Positions 27,029-36,242 of a stretch of DNA of 46,629 bases are shown piece by piece. The position numbers and the translations under genes are program-made. Location of the stretch: assembly GCA_020629315.1 (NCBI GenBank), contig JAHDDO010000001.1, positions 1 through 46,629 on the forward strand, written 5' to 3'. Under the pieces are notes generated by a model, which was given only the letters and a program-made list of their open reading frames with translations, was not told the origin of the DNA and ran no database searches. The stretch is from Saprospiraceae bacterium. GTDB lineage: Bacteria; Bacteroidota; Bacteroidia; Chitinophagales; Saprospiraceae. Positions within the stretch are counted from its first letter, which is position 1, and each line of letters begins with the position of its first letter.

Positions 27029-30000
27029 TTATTTAAAAATGGTTAGACTACGCTTTACAACAGCTCCTTCTAATTCCAGAATGTAATAATATACACCCCC
27101 CGGTAAGCCTCTAGCTTCCCAATTGTTTTCATATTCTTCAGAAGTATACACTCTGTCTCCCCATCGATTATAGATGGTCAGTGACGCATTTTCCATCTGA
27201 TCTTCATCACTAAATGTCAGCATGTCATTAATGCCATCGCCGTCAGGACTAAATGCGGTAACCAAGGTAATATCTTTGAAAACACTATTAGCTATTCGTA
27301 ACGTAGCTTGATCACAAGTTTCACAGTTTATATTGCAGACCTCATAGTCTAGATACAAGGTATCACCAAACTGCTCTATTATTGTCGCACTGAATTCACC
27401 TGTCTTAGCGTCCATCTCCGGATCTTGGAATACCACTTCACTGACTTTAGCGATTCGCCACGTCGAATTGAAGGGTACAATATCATTGCTAAATATGTCG
27501 ACTTCGATATAGTCACCAACTCCAGCTATAGCTTCATCATCAGTAAGTGCCATTTCACAATCCGTTTCTTGGCCTCGGCAATTACAATCAATATCGAGTA
27601 CATCATTCACCGTATCAGGATTTCCATCATCACATGGATCTCCAGTAAAAAGAAAGCTTGCATTAACCACTACCGAACTATCACAACTAATTTGACCAGA
27701 CGTCATATAACTAATGATGCCAACGGTATCTTCTGGACTGAACATAAGTCCTCCTTTGAAAAAGGACTCAACATTGCAAAGGATGGTATCTAGGATGAAA
27801 ATAGATTCTTGTATAATATCAATGGATACATTTATGATACTATCGCATCCTTGCAAATTGGGAATAATGGTTTGCCCTGAAGGGTTGGATTCGGAATAGA
27901 TGTCTCCATGTACCACAATGCTATCTCCTTGACAAACGGAAGCTGTAAAGCTGCTTGAGGTATTTTCCAAGAGTACGGCATTTATCAGTATAGTACTATC
28001 ACATCCATTGGCATTAAGCAATGCATATTCCCAACTTAAGGTATTGCTTGTTACCTCATTACCATCAATGACAATAGTATCTCCATCACACAACATAGGT
28101 GTTAATTCTGTTGGTGGTATACTCTCAAAGAAATTCATCGAGATTGAAATCGTACTATCACAACCTAATTGATTTATTAGGGTTTCTTCGCCTTCTGGAT
28201 TCGATAAATTATAAACAGTACCATTTACTAGAATCTCTTCATCTGGGCAAAAGGTACCGTCAATGACAAATGATGAAGGAGTACAACCTAGACATTCACA
28301 ATTTTCATCCAAGGTTTCGTTATCTGTATTTTCATTCCCATCATCACACGCATCGCCTGTATTTTGAAAAAACACTGTCCAGCTAACTAGGCTATCACAA
28401 CCGTTCAATGTCTCCCATTCAATAAATTGAGAATTTTCAATCGGTGTAAAAAGCACATTTGAAATAGTAAGATTTGATAGATTACATACCGTTGAATCGA
28501 GTTCGATAATCTCTGGTTCAGTGTAAAAATTTAGGGCAATGTCTATTATACTATCACAGCCATTTTGATTGAGGAGAACCTCTTGACCGATAGGGTTATT
28601 TCTATCATACACAACATTATTTACTTCTATACTTTCTTCAGGACAGAGCACCATATCAATCACAGAGCCCGTAGGCATACAGCCTGCACAACTACAGTCT
28701 GCTTGCACAACATCATTCTGAGTAATAGGATCTCCATCATCACACGCATCACCTACATTAATAAAGTTTGCTGTAAGCCCGATAAGGCTATCACATCCAT
28801 TTATACTCTGATCAACAAAAAACATAATAGGGTCACCTGGGAAAATTTCGACCCCTTGAAAATTTATAGATGTTTGGTCACAGACTAAAGTGTCCACAAA
28901 GCTGGTATCGATCGCTGGATAAAAACTTAACTCAATTTGTATTATACTATCACAGCCTGTAATAGCTGTAAGTGTTTCAACGCCAGAAGGTGTATCAATG
29001 TCATATACTGTATTGTTAACATTAATGCTCTCATATGAGCAAAGTGTTTGGTTAATGACAACCGGCTCAGGTACGCATGGCTGGCAGTCGCAATTTTGAT
29101 CTATATAGCTTTGTTCTTGATTGTTTTCGCATGGCGCGAAGGTCGTGGATTCACCATTACAAAATGGAATATGATCGCCTTGCCAAGGTAACATAGTATT
29201 TGCGTTGCTATTGAATGTTTCAATTTGGCAAGCAAAATTTGGAAAGCAACCAGATAATTGGTTATTGACACACAAATATGTTTCTAGATCACCCAGGTTA
29301 TCAATATCAGGTATGATGCCTGTAAATCCATTATTGCTCAAATTACAGAACCTGAGAGCCGTATTAGTATTCATTATGGGCAAAGGGCCAGAGAACTGAT
29401 TATTTGACACACCAAAATAGAGTAGGTTGGGCATTGCTTCAAGAGAAGGAATATTCCCTGTAAAACTGTTTTCATATATAATGAGATCAATGAGTTCACT
29501 CATTTGAAATACACAAGGTGGAAACGCGCCTGAGAAATTGTTTCTGTCCAATTCCAATTGTTGCAAATTCAAATTGCAAATTTCATTTGGCACCAGCCCT
29601 GACATTTGATTGTCACCTAGAAAGAGATTTATCAAATTCGTCAGTTGAGGCAAACGACTCAAATCACCTTCCAACTGATTGTTAGGTAGCATGATGACTG
29701 CTAGTGGCTCAATATCATAAAGTGAATTCGGTATCAGTCCATTTAGTTGATTATCACCCATATTTAGCTGGACTAATCGTTGCAAGTTTCCTACATTATT
29801 TGGGATCGGCCCTGTGAGCAAATTACCTGATAAACTCAAGAAATTTAGGAACGTTAATCCTTCATCAAATGAAGGCAAGGACCCATTCAAATTATTGCCC
29901 CCTTCTTGGTTTACGCCTTCGATCAATAGAAACGAAAGATTGTCTGTCCCGTCTAAGTCAATCGCGATGACACACCCATCAACATTCGTAGTAACCCCAT

Positions 30001-33000
30001 ACCATTCCTCTAAATTTTCGAAACCAGCAGGGATGAAATCTGGAAACATTTCAAAGGTACTTTCATCAGGCCATCCATCCTTATTTATCCAATTATCTCC
30101 ATCAGTAGCTAAATATAAACTTCGTAAAGCCCGATAATCTCGTTGCACACAGGTTTCAACAATTCCTTGACATGAACAGTCTTCTTGTATTTGATCATTT
30201 CCTGTATTCATATCACCATCTTGACAGGGTGCACCTACTTCTGATTCCCCATTGCAAAAAGGAATGTGATCGCCTTGCCAAGGCAATTGTGGATTATTCG
30301 TTGCATCAAAAATGGATATATCGCAAGCAAAGCTGGGTAAGCAGCCACTTAGATCATTGGAATAACACTGAAAATCTACTAGTGAAGCCACATTAGTCAA
30401 TGCCGGAATTTCGCCCGTCAATTGATTATTAGCGCACCTAAATATTAGAAGTTCATTCATGCCAGAGAGTTCAGGTATCGAACCTGTCATCTGATTAAAA
30501 TCACAATAAAACTCTTGAAGTGAGAGTAAGGATTGAAGGTTAGGAATCGAGCCCTCCAATTGATTATTGAAAGCCGAAAAGAAAATCAAATTTTGAAGTG
30601 CGTCCAGGGCCGGAATCGTACCCGTTATACCATTACTAAATATGACAAAAAACTCTAATTGTGCGTTGGAGCTTAAGTCTGGTATGGTGCCTGTTATCTG
30701 GTTCTCTGAAATATTAAAACTGAGCAAGGCGGTATTCATACTGATATCCGGGAAAGGGCCGTCCAGCTGGTTTACAGAACTATTAAACGATTCAAGATTC
30801 GTTAAATTAGCCAGTGATGGGATAGGACCACCAATAGCATTGTTTGCTACAGAAAAAATAACGAGTTGTCTAAGACTATCCAAAGCCGGAAGCTCACCCG
30901 TAAGCGCATTACTGCTCAAGACGAGTGCTTGAAGATTGACCAAGCTATCCAGTATTGGAATAGAGCTATTTAGTGCGTTACCGCTTGCTGCAAAACTTAT
31001 AAGTCTAGGTAATGAATCGAGGGATGGAATTGCGCCTTGCACATCATTTTGATCCAGATGGATTTCTTCCAGATGTGAAAAGCTCAAAGACGGTAATTCA
31101 CCTGTCAAATTATTGCTATTCAATACTATCTTGGTAACACATCCTTCCGCATTGGTCTCTATACCATGCCAAGTCGAAATCGGTGTGCCTTGATTCCAAG
31201 GATTTGTAGCATTTGGGACATCTAGCATTTGGAATAGAAGATAGTCTTGATAAAGTAGCGCATCATAGGTCCATGCGGGCCCATCTAAGGCATTGAATAC
31301 TTGCACGAGTCTTATTGAGTCCCCAACTGGATTACACATGGGACCTGAACTGATTGCACAGGCACAATCTGATTGTATACTTAGCGCGTTGCCATCTACG
31401 ATACATGGGGCCCCTATTTGATCCTGACCCTCGCAAAAAGGTAGTATATCTCCACCCCAAGGTAGGGCTCCATTATTAAAAAAGTTTAACGTGGCTGTAG
31501 CGCATAGATCTATAAAATTATTGGGATAACAACCACTCAGGGTATTATTGGAAAAGTCAATTGAGGTCAAGGAAGGTATATTTCCTAAGCCATCTGGAAT
31601 GGTACCAACAAATTCATTTCCATATGCATCAATGGTTTGTAGATTATTTAATGTGCTAATTTCTTCAGGAATCATACCATCAAAATTATTTCCATTAATG
31701 CGAAGGGTGCGTAAAGAATTAAAATTCGAAATTTCTTGAAGGAAAGCGCCATTCAAACTATTATTTGCCAAATTTAGATTTTGAAGACTTATCAGGTTAT
31801 TCCAACTGGATGGCACTTGACCGATCAGGTTATTATCTGCCAAATTCAGGTCTTCTAAAAAGCTAAGATTTCCAATACTTATAGGTAGTGTCCCAGATAG
31901 ATTATTATTTGCAAGGTTAAGTTCTTGTAAGAAATTGACCTGTTGTAATCCTTCTGGTATAACACCATTCAATCCATTATTATTTAGGTCAATCCTACTA
32001 ACCCTTCCATTTATACAAGTAACACCGAACCAAGGATTACCGTTGTAATTACAAGGGTCACAGGACTGTTCTCCGAGCCCTTCGATCCAGCCTTCATTTT
32101 GATTCCAATTGGGTCCAGCCGTAGCTGTAAAAAAGTCTAAAAGTGCTTGGTAATCTGGGGAAGGGTCCTGACAATCTAGGTTGCAAAACTGAAGGACCTC
32201 GATTGCATCTGTGCAATTAAATTGTGGAGAGTTGTCTATCGTATTAGAACTACCTGTTTGGAGATATGCACAAATATTAGGAAATGAACACATATCCAAA
32301 ATTCCATTATCTATTAATGTTAAATTTTCAAAAGTTGGAGCCACATTATGTATGCCTTCAATAGAGCTTAGTTGTGGATTACCTTCTATCCAAATATTGC
32401 TTCCTACATATGTAACATTGGATAATGCTGTAATATCTTCTAAGGAAATGTTGAATTGAATATACATGGTTCCAATACTACCGGATCCAATATTTTGCAC
32501 ATTATTTAGTCCATTTAAATTGATTAGCTCTAAACAATTACCAATTTCAATACTACCTAGACTCGTAAGATTTTCCAATCCAGAAAGGTCTGAAAGTGAT
32601 ATACAATTTTGTAGCGATAATAGTCCTAAATTACTTATACCACTTAACCCTTCTAAAGAGAACAAGGTTGTTGCATTTTGAATCCAAATAGCCTGCACAC
32701 TTGTCAATGAAGACAAACTAACAATTTCATTTAATCCAGTACAACTAAATATTTCAAGATTATTCCCAATTGTGGTCAAGCTTTCTAATCCATCCAAGGT
32801 TGTAACTAATGGTAGGTTTTGAAGAGTAAACGAACCTCCAACTAATTGCAAATTCAGAAGCCCTAGCAAATTATCCAATGAAGCTGAATTAGAAATAAAC
32901 ACAGGTCCACCGACTTCAAATAGTTCAACTAAGCCATCGAGGTTTGGTAAGACTGTATTGTTATCAAACTGAAGAGCTCCGGATACATTGCTGCATAAAA

Positions 33001-33289
33001 GTAAGCCATCAATGTTATTAAGATTTGGATTGCCAAGGACGGTCAAGTCTCCAACAACAGAAGTAATACCAGACAATCCATCCAGATTCGTAATATCTAA
33101 TCCTGTTATCGTTAATCCATTTGGTTCCGTGCATCCAGGGTAATTGGTAAAATAAGCATCTACATCAGCCTGCGTATTTAGCGTAATAACCCCAGGAGGA
33201 CATTGACCTACCAAATAAATGGTACTAAAAAGAAGACCTGCTACTAAACAGGAAATTCGTACTACTGATTTCATTCGTTTGGTTCGCAT
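27029..33289 (-). CDS. Giant leucine-rich-repeat T9SS cargo with gliding-type C-terminal domain
   Basis: A 2086-residue secreted protein. Signal peptide ~1-29 (ends LVGQ; M6 at 33274 is an alternative start). Residues ~35-345 are receptor-L-like LRRs (LTITGLDITNLDGLSGI). Three plant-type LRR blocks follow at ~376-620, ~640-1008 and ~1046-1375. Each opens with a DxxALxxFxxATxGxxW-type cap and closes with LPWxGDxxPFCxG...APC. Residues ~1395-1945 hold eight Cys modules of the type GCDSIIxIxLxF, interleaved with CDDGxxxTxND...CxCxG units. The last ~85 residues (VTAFSPDGDGINDMLTF to VKRSLTIFK) are the type B (CHU_C/gliding-associated) T9SS sorting domain. It is a probable adhesin or surface binding protein. 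It is divergent from the T9SS plug gene across a 155-base spacer. Confidence 0.92.
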   Translation of the reverse strand: MRTKRMKSVVRISCLVAGLLFSTIYLVGQCPPGVITLNTQADVDAYFTNYPGCTEPNGLTITGLDITNLDGLSGITSVVGDLTVLGNPNLNNIDGLLLCSNVSGALQFDNNTVLPNLDGLVELFEVGGPVFISNSASLDNLLGLLNLQLVGGSFTLQNLPLVTTLDGLESLTTIGNNLEIFSCTGLNEIVSLSSLTSVQAIWIQNATTLFSLEGLSGISNLGLLSLQNCISLSDLSGLENLTSLGSIEIGNCLELINLNGLNNVQNIGSGSIGTMYIQFNISLEDITALSNVTYVGSNIWIEGNPQLSSIEGIHNVAPTFENLTLIDNGILDMCSFPNICAYLQTGSSNTIDNSPQFNCTDAIEVLQFCNLDCQDPSPDYQALLDFFTATAGPNWNQNEGWIEGLGEQSCDPCNYNGNPWFGVTCINGRVSRIDLNNNGLNGVIPEGLQQVNFLQELNLANNNLSGTLPISIGNLSFLEDLNLADNNLIGQVPSSWNNLISLQNLNLANNSLNGAFLQEISNFNSLRTLRINGNNFDGMIPEEISTLNNLQTIDAYGNEFVGTIPDGLGNIPSLTSIDFSNNTLSGCYPNNFIDLCATATLNFFNNGALPWGGDILPFCEGQDQIGAPCIVDGNALSIQSDCACAISSGPMCNPVGDSIRLVQVFNALDGPAWTYDALLYQDYLLFQMLDVPNATNPWNQGTPISTWHGIETNAEGCVTKIVLNSNNLTGELPSLSFSHLEEIHLDQNDVQGAIPSLDSLPRLISFAASGNALNSSIPILDSLVNLQALVLSSNALTGELPALDSLRQLVIFSVANNAIGGPIPSLANLTNLESFNSSVNQLDGPFPDISMNTALLSFNISENQITGTIPDLSSNAQLEFFVIFSNGITGTIPALDALQNLIFFSAFNNQLEGSIPNLQSLLSLQEFYCDFNQMTGSIPELSGMNELLIFRCANNQLTGEIPALTNVASLVDFQCYSNDLSGCLPSFACDISIFDATNNPQLPWQGDHIPFCNGESEVGAPCQDGDMNTGNDQIQEDCSCQGIVETCVQRDYRALRSLYLATDGDNWINKDGWPDESTFEMFPDFIPAGFENLEEWYGVTTNVDGCVIAIDLDGTDNLSFLLIEGVNQEGGNNLNGSLPSFDEGLTFLNFLSLSGNLLTGPIPNNVGNLQRLVQLNMGDNQLNGLIPNSLYDIEPLAVIMLPNNQLEGDLSRLPQLTNLINLFLGDNQMSGLVPNEICNLNLQQLELDRNNFSGAFPPCVFQMSELIDLIIYENSFTGNIPSLEAMPNLLYFGVSNNQFSGPLPIMNTNTALRFCNLSNNGFTGIIPDIDNLGDLETYLCVNNQLSGCFPNFACQIETFNSNANTMLPWQGDHIPFCNGESTTFAPCENNQEQSYIDQNCDCQPCVPEPVVINQTLCSYESINVNNTVYDIDTPSGVETLTAITGCDSIIQIELSFYPAIDTSFVDTLVCDQTSINFQGVEIFPGDPIMFFVDQSINGCDSLIGLTANFINVGDACDDGDPITQNDVVQADCSCAGCMPTGSVIDMVLCPEESIEVNNVVYDRNNPIGQEVLLNQNGCDSIIDIALNFYTEPEIIELDSTVCNLSNLTISNVLFTPIENSQFIEWETLNGCDSLVSWTVFFQNTGDACDDGNENTDNETLDENCECLGCTPSSFVIDGTFCPDEEILVNGTVYNLSNPEGEETLINQLGCDSTISISMNFFESIPPTELTPMLCDGDTIVIDGNEVTSNTLSWEYALLNANGCDSTILINAVLLENTSSSFTASVCQGDSIVVHGDIYSESNPSGQTIIPNLQGCDSIINVSIDIIQESIFILDTILCNVESFFKGGLMFSPEDTVGIISYMTSGQISCDSSVVVNASFLFTGDPCDDGNPDTVNDVLDIDCNCRGQETDCEMALTDDEAIAGVGDYIEVDIFSNDIVPFNSTWRIAKVSEVVFQDPEMDAKTGEFSATIIEQFGDTLYLDYEVCNINCETCDQATLRIANSVFKDITLVTAFSPDGDGINDMLTFSDEDQMENASLTIYNRWGDRVYTSEEYENNWEARGLPGGVYYYILELEGAVVKRSLTIFK
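29149..31468 (-). repeat. Cassette repeated at the end of each LRR block
   Basis: Three copies of one coding cassette lie at about 31427-31468 (LPWGGDILPFCEG), 30249-30288 (LPWQGDHIPFCNG) and 29149-29193 (LPWQGDHIPFCNG). The last two are nearly identical in DNA. They mark LRR-block duplication inside the gene rather than a mobile repeat. Confidence 0.75.
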
Positions 33290-33444
33290 TACAAGCGTTA
33301 ATTTACTAAAGCTCCTCAGCTTTTTCTATGCTTTTTTTGTGAACTGCCGTTATTCTTGTGTGAAGTGCACTTAACAAAACTTTATCGTTCGTTATTGCAT
33401 CATAATCCTACTATCTTCGTTCTCATTAGGAAGTACCATTTATC

Positions 33445-34728
33445 ATGTTTACATACCATTCATTCTGGCCAATCATCCTTTTCGTTTTCCTAGCTCAAAC
33501 TAGTAGCTTCGCTCAAATAGGAAATGTGATAGCCGATGACCGCACCTATGTGGATTACATAAAAACAGTGGAGTGCAAAGTGTCCAATGTCGGCTTTTCC
33601 TACCCATTCATTCGATTAAATGGAGGTAGTTTGATGCTCAGCTTTGACGATCTGCGTGGGGAAGAAAATGACTATTACTATTGGATCTATCATATGGATC
33701 GGGATTGGAACTACAGTGATATTGATGAAGAGGATTATCTTGATGGCTTCAATGGTGAGGAGATTCGAAATTATCGATATAGTGGCCAGACGACCGAGCC
33801 TTACATTCACTATGATCTGACTATACCAAATCAAGAACAACGTCTGCTACTTTCTGGTAATTATTTGCTCGTTGTGGTAGATGAAAATGAAAAGCCTGTG
33901 CTCTCGCGTCGATTCGTAATATTTGAAAATAAAACCGAATTTGATGTAAGCATTGAACGCAGCTTCACACCTAATGAGGTCCGTACTCACCAACGTGTAG
34001 ATCTTCGCTCTATTATCTTGAATGGGAGCTTGGAGGATCCACAAGAGAATATTGAGTTACGAATTATGCAAAATGGAAATTGGGATCAAGCCTATCATAA
34101 TATTATCCCGAGCTACGTACGGGAAGAAAATGTACTTTTTGATAAGGGCATGAACCTAAGCTTTGAAGGTCTAAATGAATTTAGAAACTTTGATACTCGC
34201 TCATTGGAATATGTAACTAATAACATCCATTCTATCGATATAAATCTGGATCGAATCGATGTACTTCTTAAAAAAGCAACCCCACGTCCATACAATACGC
34301 ACTCTTTTGAAAATGACAATAATGGTCAGTTCTACATTAATCAGCATCGACAAAATGCATTCGACCAACAGTACAGACGGGCGCTCATTAATGCGGAGTA
34401 TACCAATGTGATTTTCAATCTTTTTAAAGAATTTCCTTACGATGAAGATGTCTATATCCTTGGTGCGTTTAACAATTATGAAAAAGATCCTGAATTTAAA
34501 ATGACCTTCGATGCAGAGCGGGGTATCTACCTATGTGAAACCTTACTGAAGCAAGGGTATTACGATTATTATTTTGGCTTGGATATGGGCGATTACTTTG
34601 ACTATGTGCCCTTAGAAGGGAGTCATGCCGAAACAGAAAATGATTATACCATCATCGTATATTATCGAAGTACTACCGATTATCAAGATCGCGTGATCGG
34701 CCTTATAACATTTAGTTCGTCTGACTGA
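33445..34728 (+). CDS. Type IX secretion system plug protein (DUF5103 family)
   Basis: A 427-residue periplasmic protein with a signal peptide (1-24, ending SSFAQ). The family pattern is clear: IKTVECKVSNVGFSYPFIRL near the start, SFDDLRGEENDYYYWIYHMDRDW, an "SGNYLLVVVDENEKPVLSRRFVIFE"-type strand set, and a late EDVYILGAFNNYEKDPEFKM. DUF5103 proteins plug the periplasmic side of the SprA translocon pore in T9SS. A TATCTTCG -7-like box at 33412-33419 precedes it by about 25 bases. Its divergent neighbour is a giant T9SS cargo, which fits joint use of the system. The downstream tolC gene is separated by ~108 bases, so it is probably a separate unit. Confidence 0.88.
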   Translation: MFTYHSFWPIILFVFLAQTSSFAQIGNVIADDRTYVDYIKTVECKVSNVGFSYPFIRLNGGSLMLSFDDLRGEENDYYYWIYHMDRDWNYSDIDEEDYLDGFNGEEIRNYRYSGQTTEPYIHYDLTIPNQEQRLLLSGNYLLVVVDENEKPVLSRRFVIFENKTEFDVSIERSFTPNEVRTHQRVDLRSIILNGSLEDPQENIELRIMQNGNWDQAYHNIIPSYVREENVLFDKGMNLSFEGLNEFRNFDTRSLEYVTNNIHSIDINLDRIDVLLKKATPRPYNTHSFENDNNGQFYINQHRQNAFDQQYRRALINAEYTNVIFNLFKEFPYDEDVYILGAFNNYEKDPEFKMTFDAERGIYLCETLLKQGYYDYYFGLDMGDYFDYVPLEGSHAETENDYTIIVYYRSTTDYQDRVIGLITFSSSD

Positions 34729-34836
34729 TGTGTCCCCGCATTTTTATTCGGTTAATCAATTATTATCACTGATTCATAGAACGAGGGCCTTCCTTGCTTC
34801 CGATTATTTGTATACTTGCTTATGCATCCTTTAATT

Positions 34837-36237
34837 ATGAAATGGATTAGTTTATCTTTCATTCTTTTATTGTGGTCCAATGTTACGCTTGGTCAAAACA
34901 CTTGGTCTTTGCAAGACTGCATTGAACATGCCATAAACGTTAACAATATTGTCAAGCAAAGTGCTTTACAAGAAGAACTAGCTGATATAAATTTGATCGA
35001 AGCCCAACGCAGTAAGTTACCCGACTTATCCGCAAACTTGGGTGCTGGACTCAACTTTGGTCGTACGATCGATCCCACCAGTAATCAATTCATAACAGAA
35101 ACATTTCTATCTAACAATGCAGGTTTAAGTTCGTCTATCCTATTATACAGTGGAGGTCGAATAAATAAGAATATCGATGCCAGTGCTAAGCGAGCTGAAA
35201 TTGCCCAATGGCAACGAAAGGATGCTGAGTTTGACCTTGCCTTGAGCGTGACAGATTTGTATTTAGCCATATTATTAGCAGAAGAAAATAAATCCTTGTC
35301 GGAAAGCCAGCTAATACCATTGGAACAACAACTAAATGATCTCGAATCTTTAATTGAAGCCGGTGTTCGACCCGCTAATGATCGACTTGAAATCGAAGCC
35401 CTCATTGCACAACGGAACTTAGATGTTTTACAAGCGGATAACTCATTGAATTTATCAAAGTTGCAATTAGCTCAGTTGCTTCAAATTGAGCCGGAAACAT
35501 TAGTCATTTCAGATAATGAAGAAGTAGGTGATTTATTAGATCCTTTTTCTATATCAGAGGCGGAACTCTTTGAAAATATGCTTCGTAGAGATCCCAATAC
35601 TAACATTGTCGATCTACGTATTGAAGAAGCCGAGATTAATGAAAAAATAGCTGAAGCAGCAAGTCTACCCACTGTGTCTTTAGGCGGAAATCTACGTACC
35701 GCGTACTCAAATCAAGCTGTCGATATCGATGGTTTTGCGGTAGATTTCGTGGATACAGAAATCCTAATCAATAATGACCCTGTCACCGTCGGTTTACCGG
35801 TGAGTTCTCCCATATTCAGGGATAAAGCTTATGGGGATCAACTCAGTGATAATGTGTCCTTAGGCTTCGGATTAGGCGTCTCTATCCCCATTTATTCAAA
35901 CTATAAGATAAAGGGGAGTATCGCACGGGCAAAGGTATCTACTGAGATGCAACAAATTATGAAAGATGAACAAGCAAGACAGGTAGCTTTTGCAGCCAAG
36001 CAATTGTTATTTGAAGCCAGAGCTGCCAAGACCAATTATGAGAATGCACAGCTAGTCCTGCAAGCACAACGAGTTGCCTTTGAAAATGCGGAGAAAAGAA
36101 TGCAAGCGGGCCTCCTAAGTAATTTGGAGTACATTACCGCAGATACCCAAATACGCCAAGCCAATGTATCGGTAATCTTGGCCAAATATGATTTTTTATT
36201 CACCTTAAAAAAGATGAGCCTTTACATGGGTCAGTAA
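34837..36237 (+). CDS. TolC-family outer-membrane efflux protein
   Basis: 466 residues from the ATG at 34837, which begins the signal peptide MKWISLSFILLLWSNVTLGQ; in-frame TTG (34816) and ATG (34822) codons lie upstream. It shows the two-fold repeat of TolC proteins: WSLQDCIEHAINVNNIVKQS at the start, LNLSKLQLAQLLQIEPETL at mid-protein, and the second repeat ending ENAEKRMQAGLLSNLEYITADTQIRQANV. It forms a trimeric channel across the outer membrane and periplasm. It is followed five bases later by the HlyD-type adaptor, the usual efflux order. No ABC or RND pump gene follows. Confidence 0.93.
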   Translation: MKWISLSFILLLWSNVTLGQNTWSLQDCIEHAINVNNIVKQSALQEELADINLIEAQRSKLPDLSANLGAGLNFGRTIDPTSNQFITETFLSNNAGLSSSILLYSGGRINKNIDASAKRAEIAQWQRKDAEFDLALSVTDLYLAILLAEENKSLSESQLIPLEQQLNDLESLIEAGVRPANDRLEIEALIAQRNLDVLQADNSLNLSKLQLAQLLQIEPETLVISDNEEVGDLLDPFSISEAELFENMLRRDPNTNIVDLRIEEAEINEKIAEAASLPTVSLGGNLRTAYSNQAVDIDGFAVDFVDTEILINNDPVTVGLPVSSPIFRDKAYGDQLSDNVSLGFGLGVSIPIYSNYKIKGSIARAKVSTEMQQIMKDEQARQVAFAAKQLLFEARAAKTNYENAQLVLQAQRVAFENAEKRMQAGLLSNLEYITADTQIRQANVSVILAKYDFLFTLKKMSLYMGQ

Positions 36238-36242
36238 ATAGT

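Noticed and set aside
27540..29030. Recurring ACTATCACA-like words that could look like a CRISPR or repeat array
   Set aside because: They are irregularly spaced and encode the GCDSI modules of the LRR protein. No uniform spacers are present.
34785..34800. GGGCCTTCCTTGC before tolC as a sigma-54 site
   Set aside because: The spacing is nine and the -24 box lacks TGGCA.
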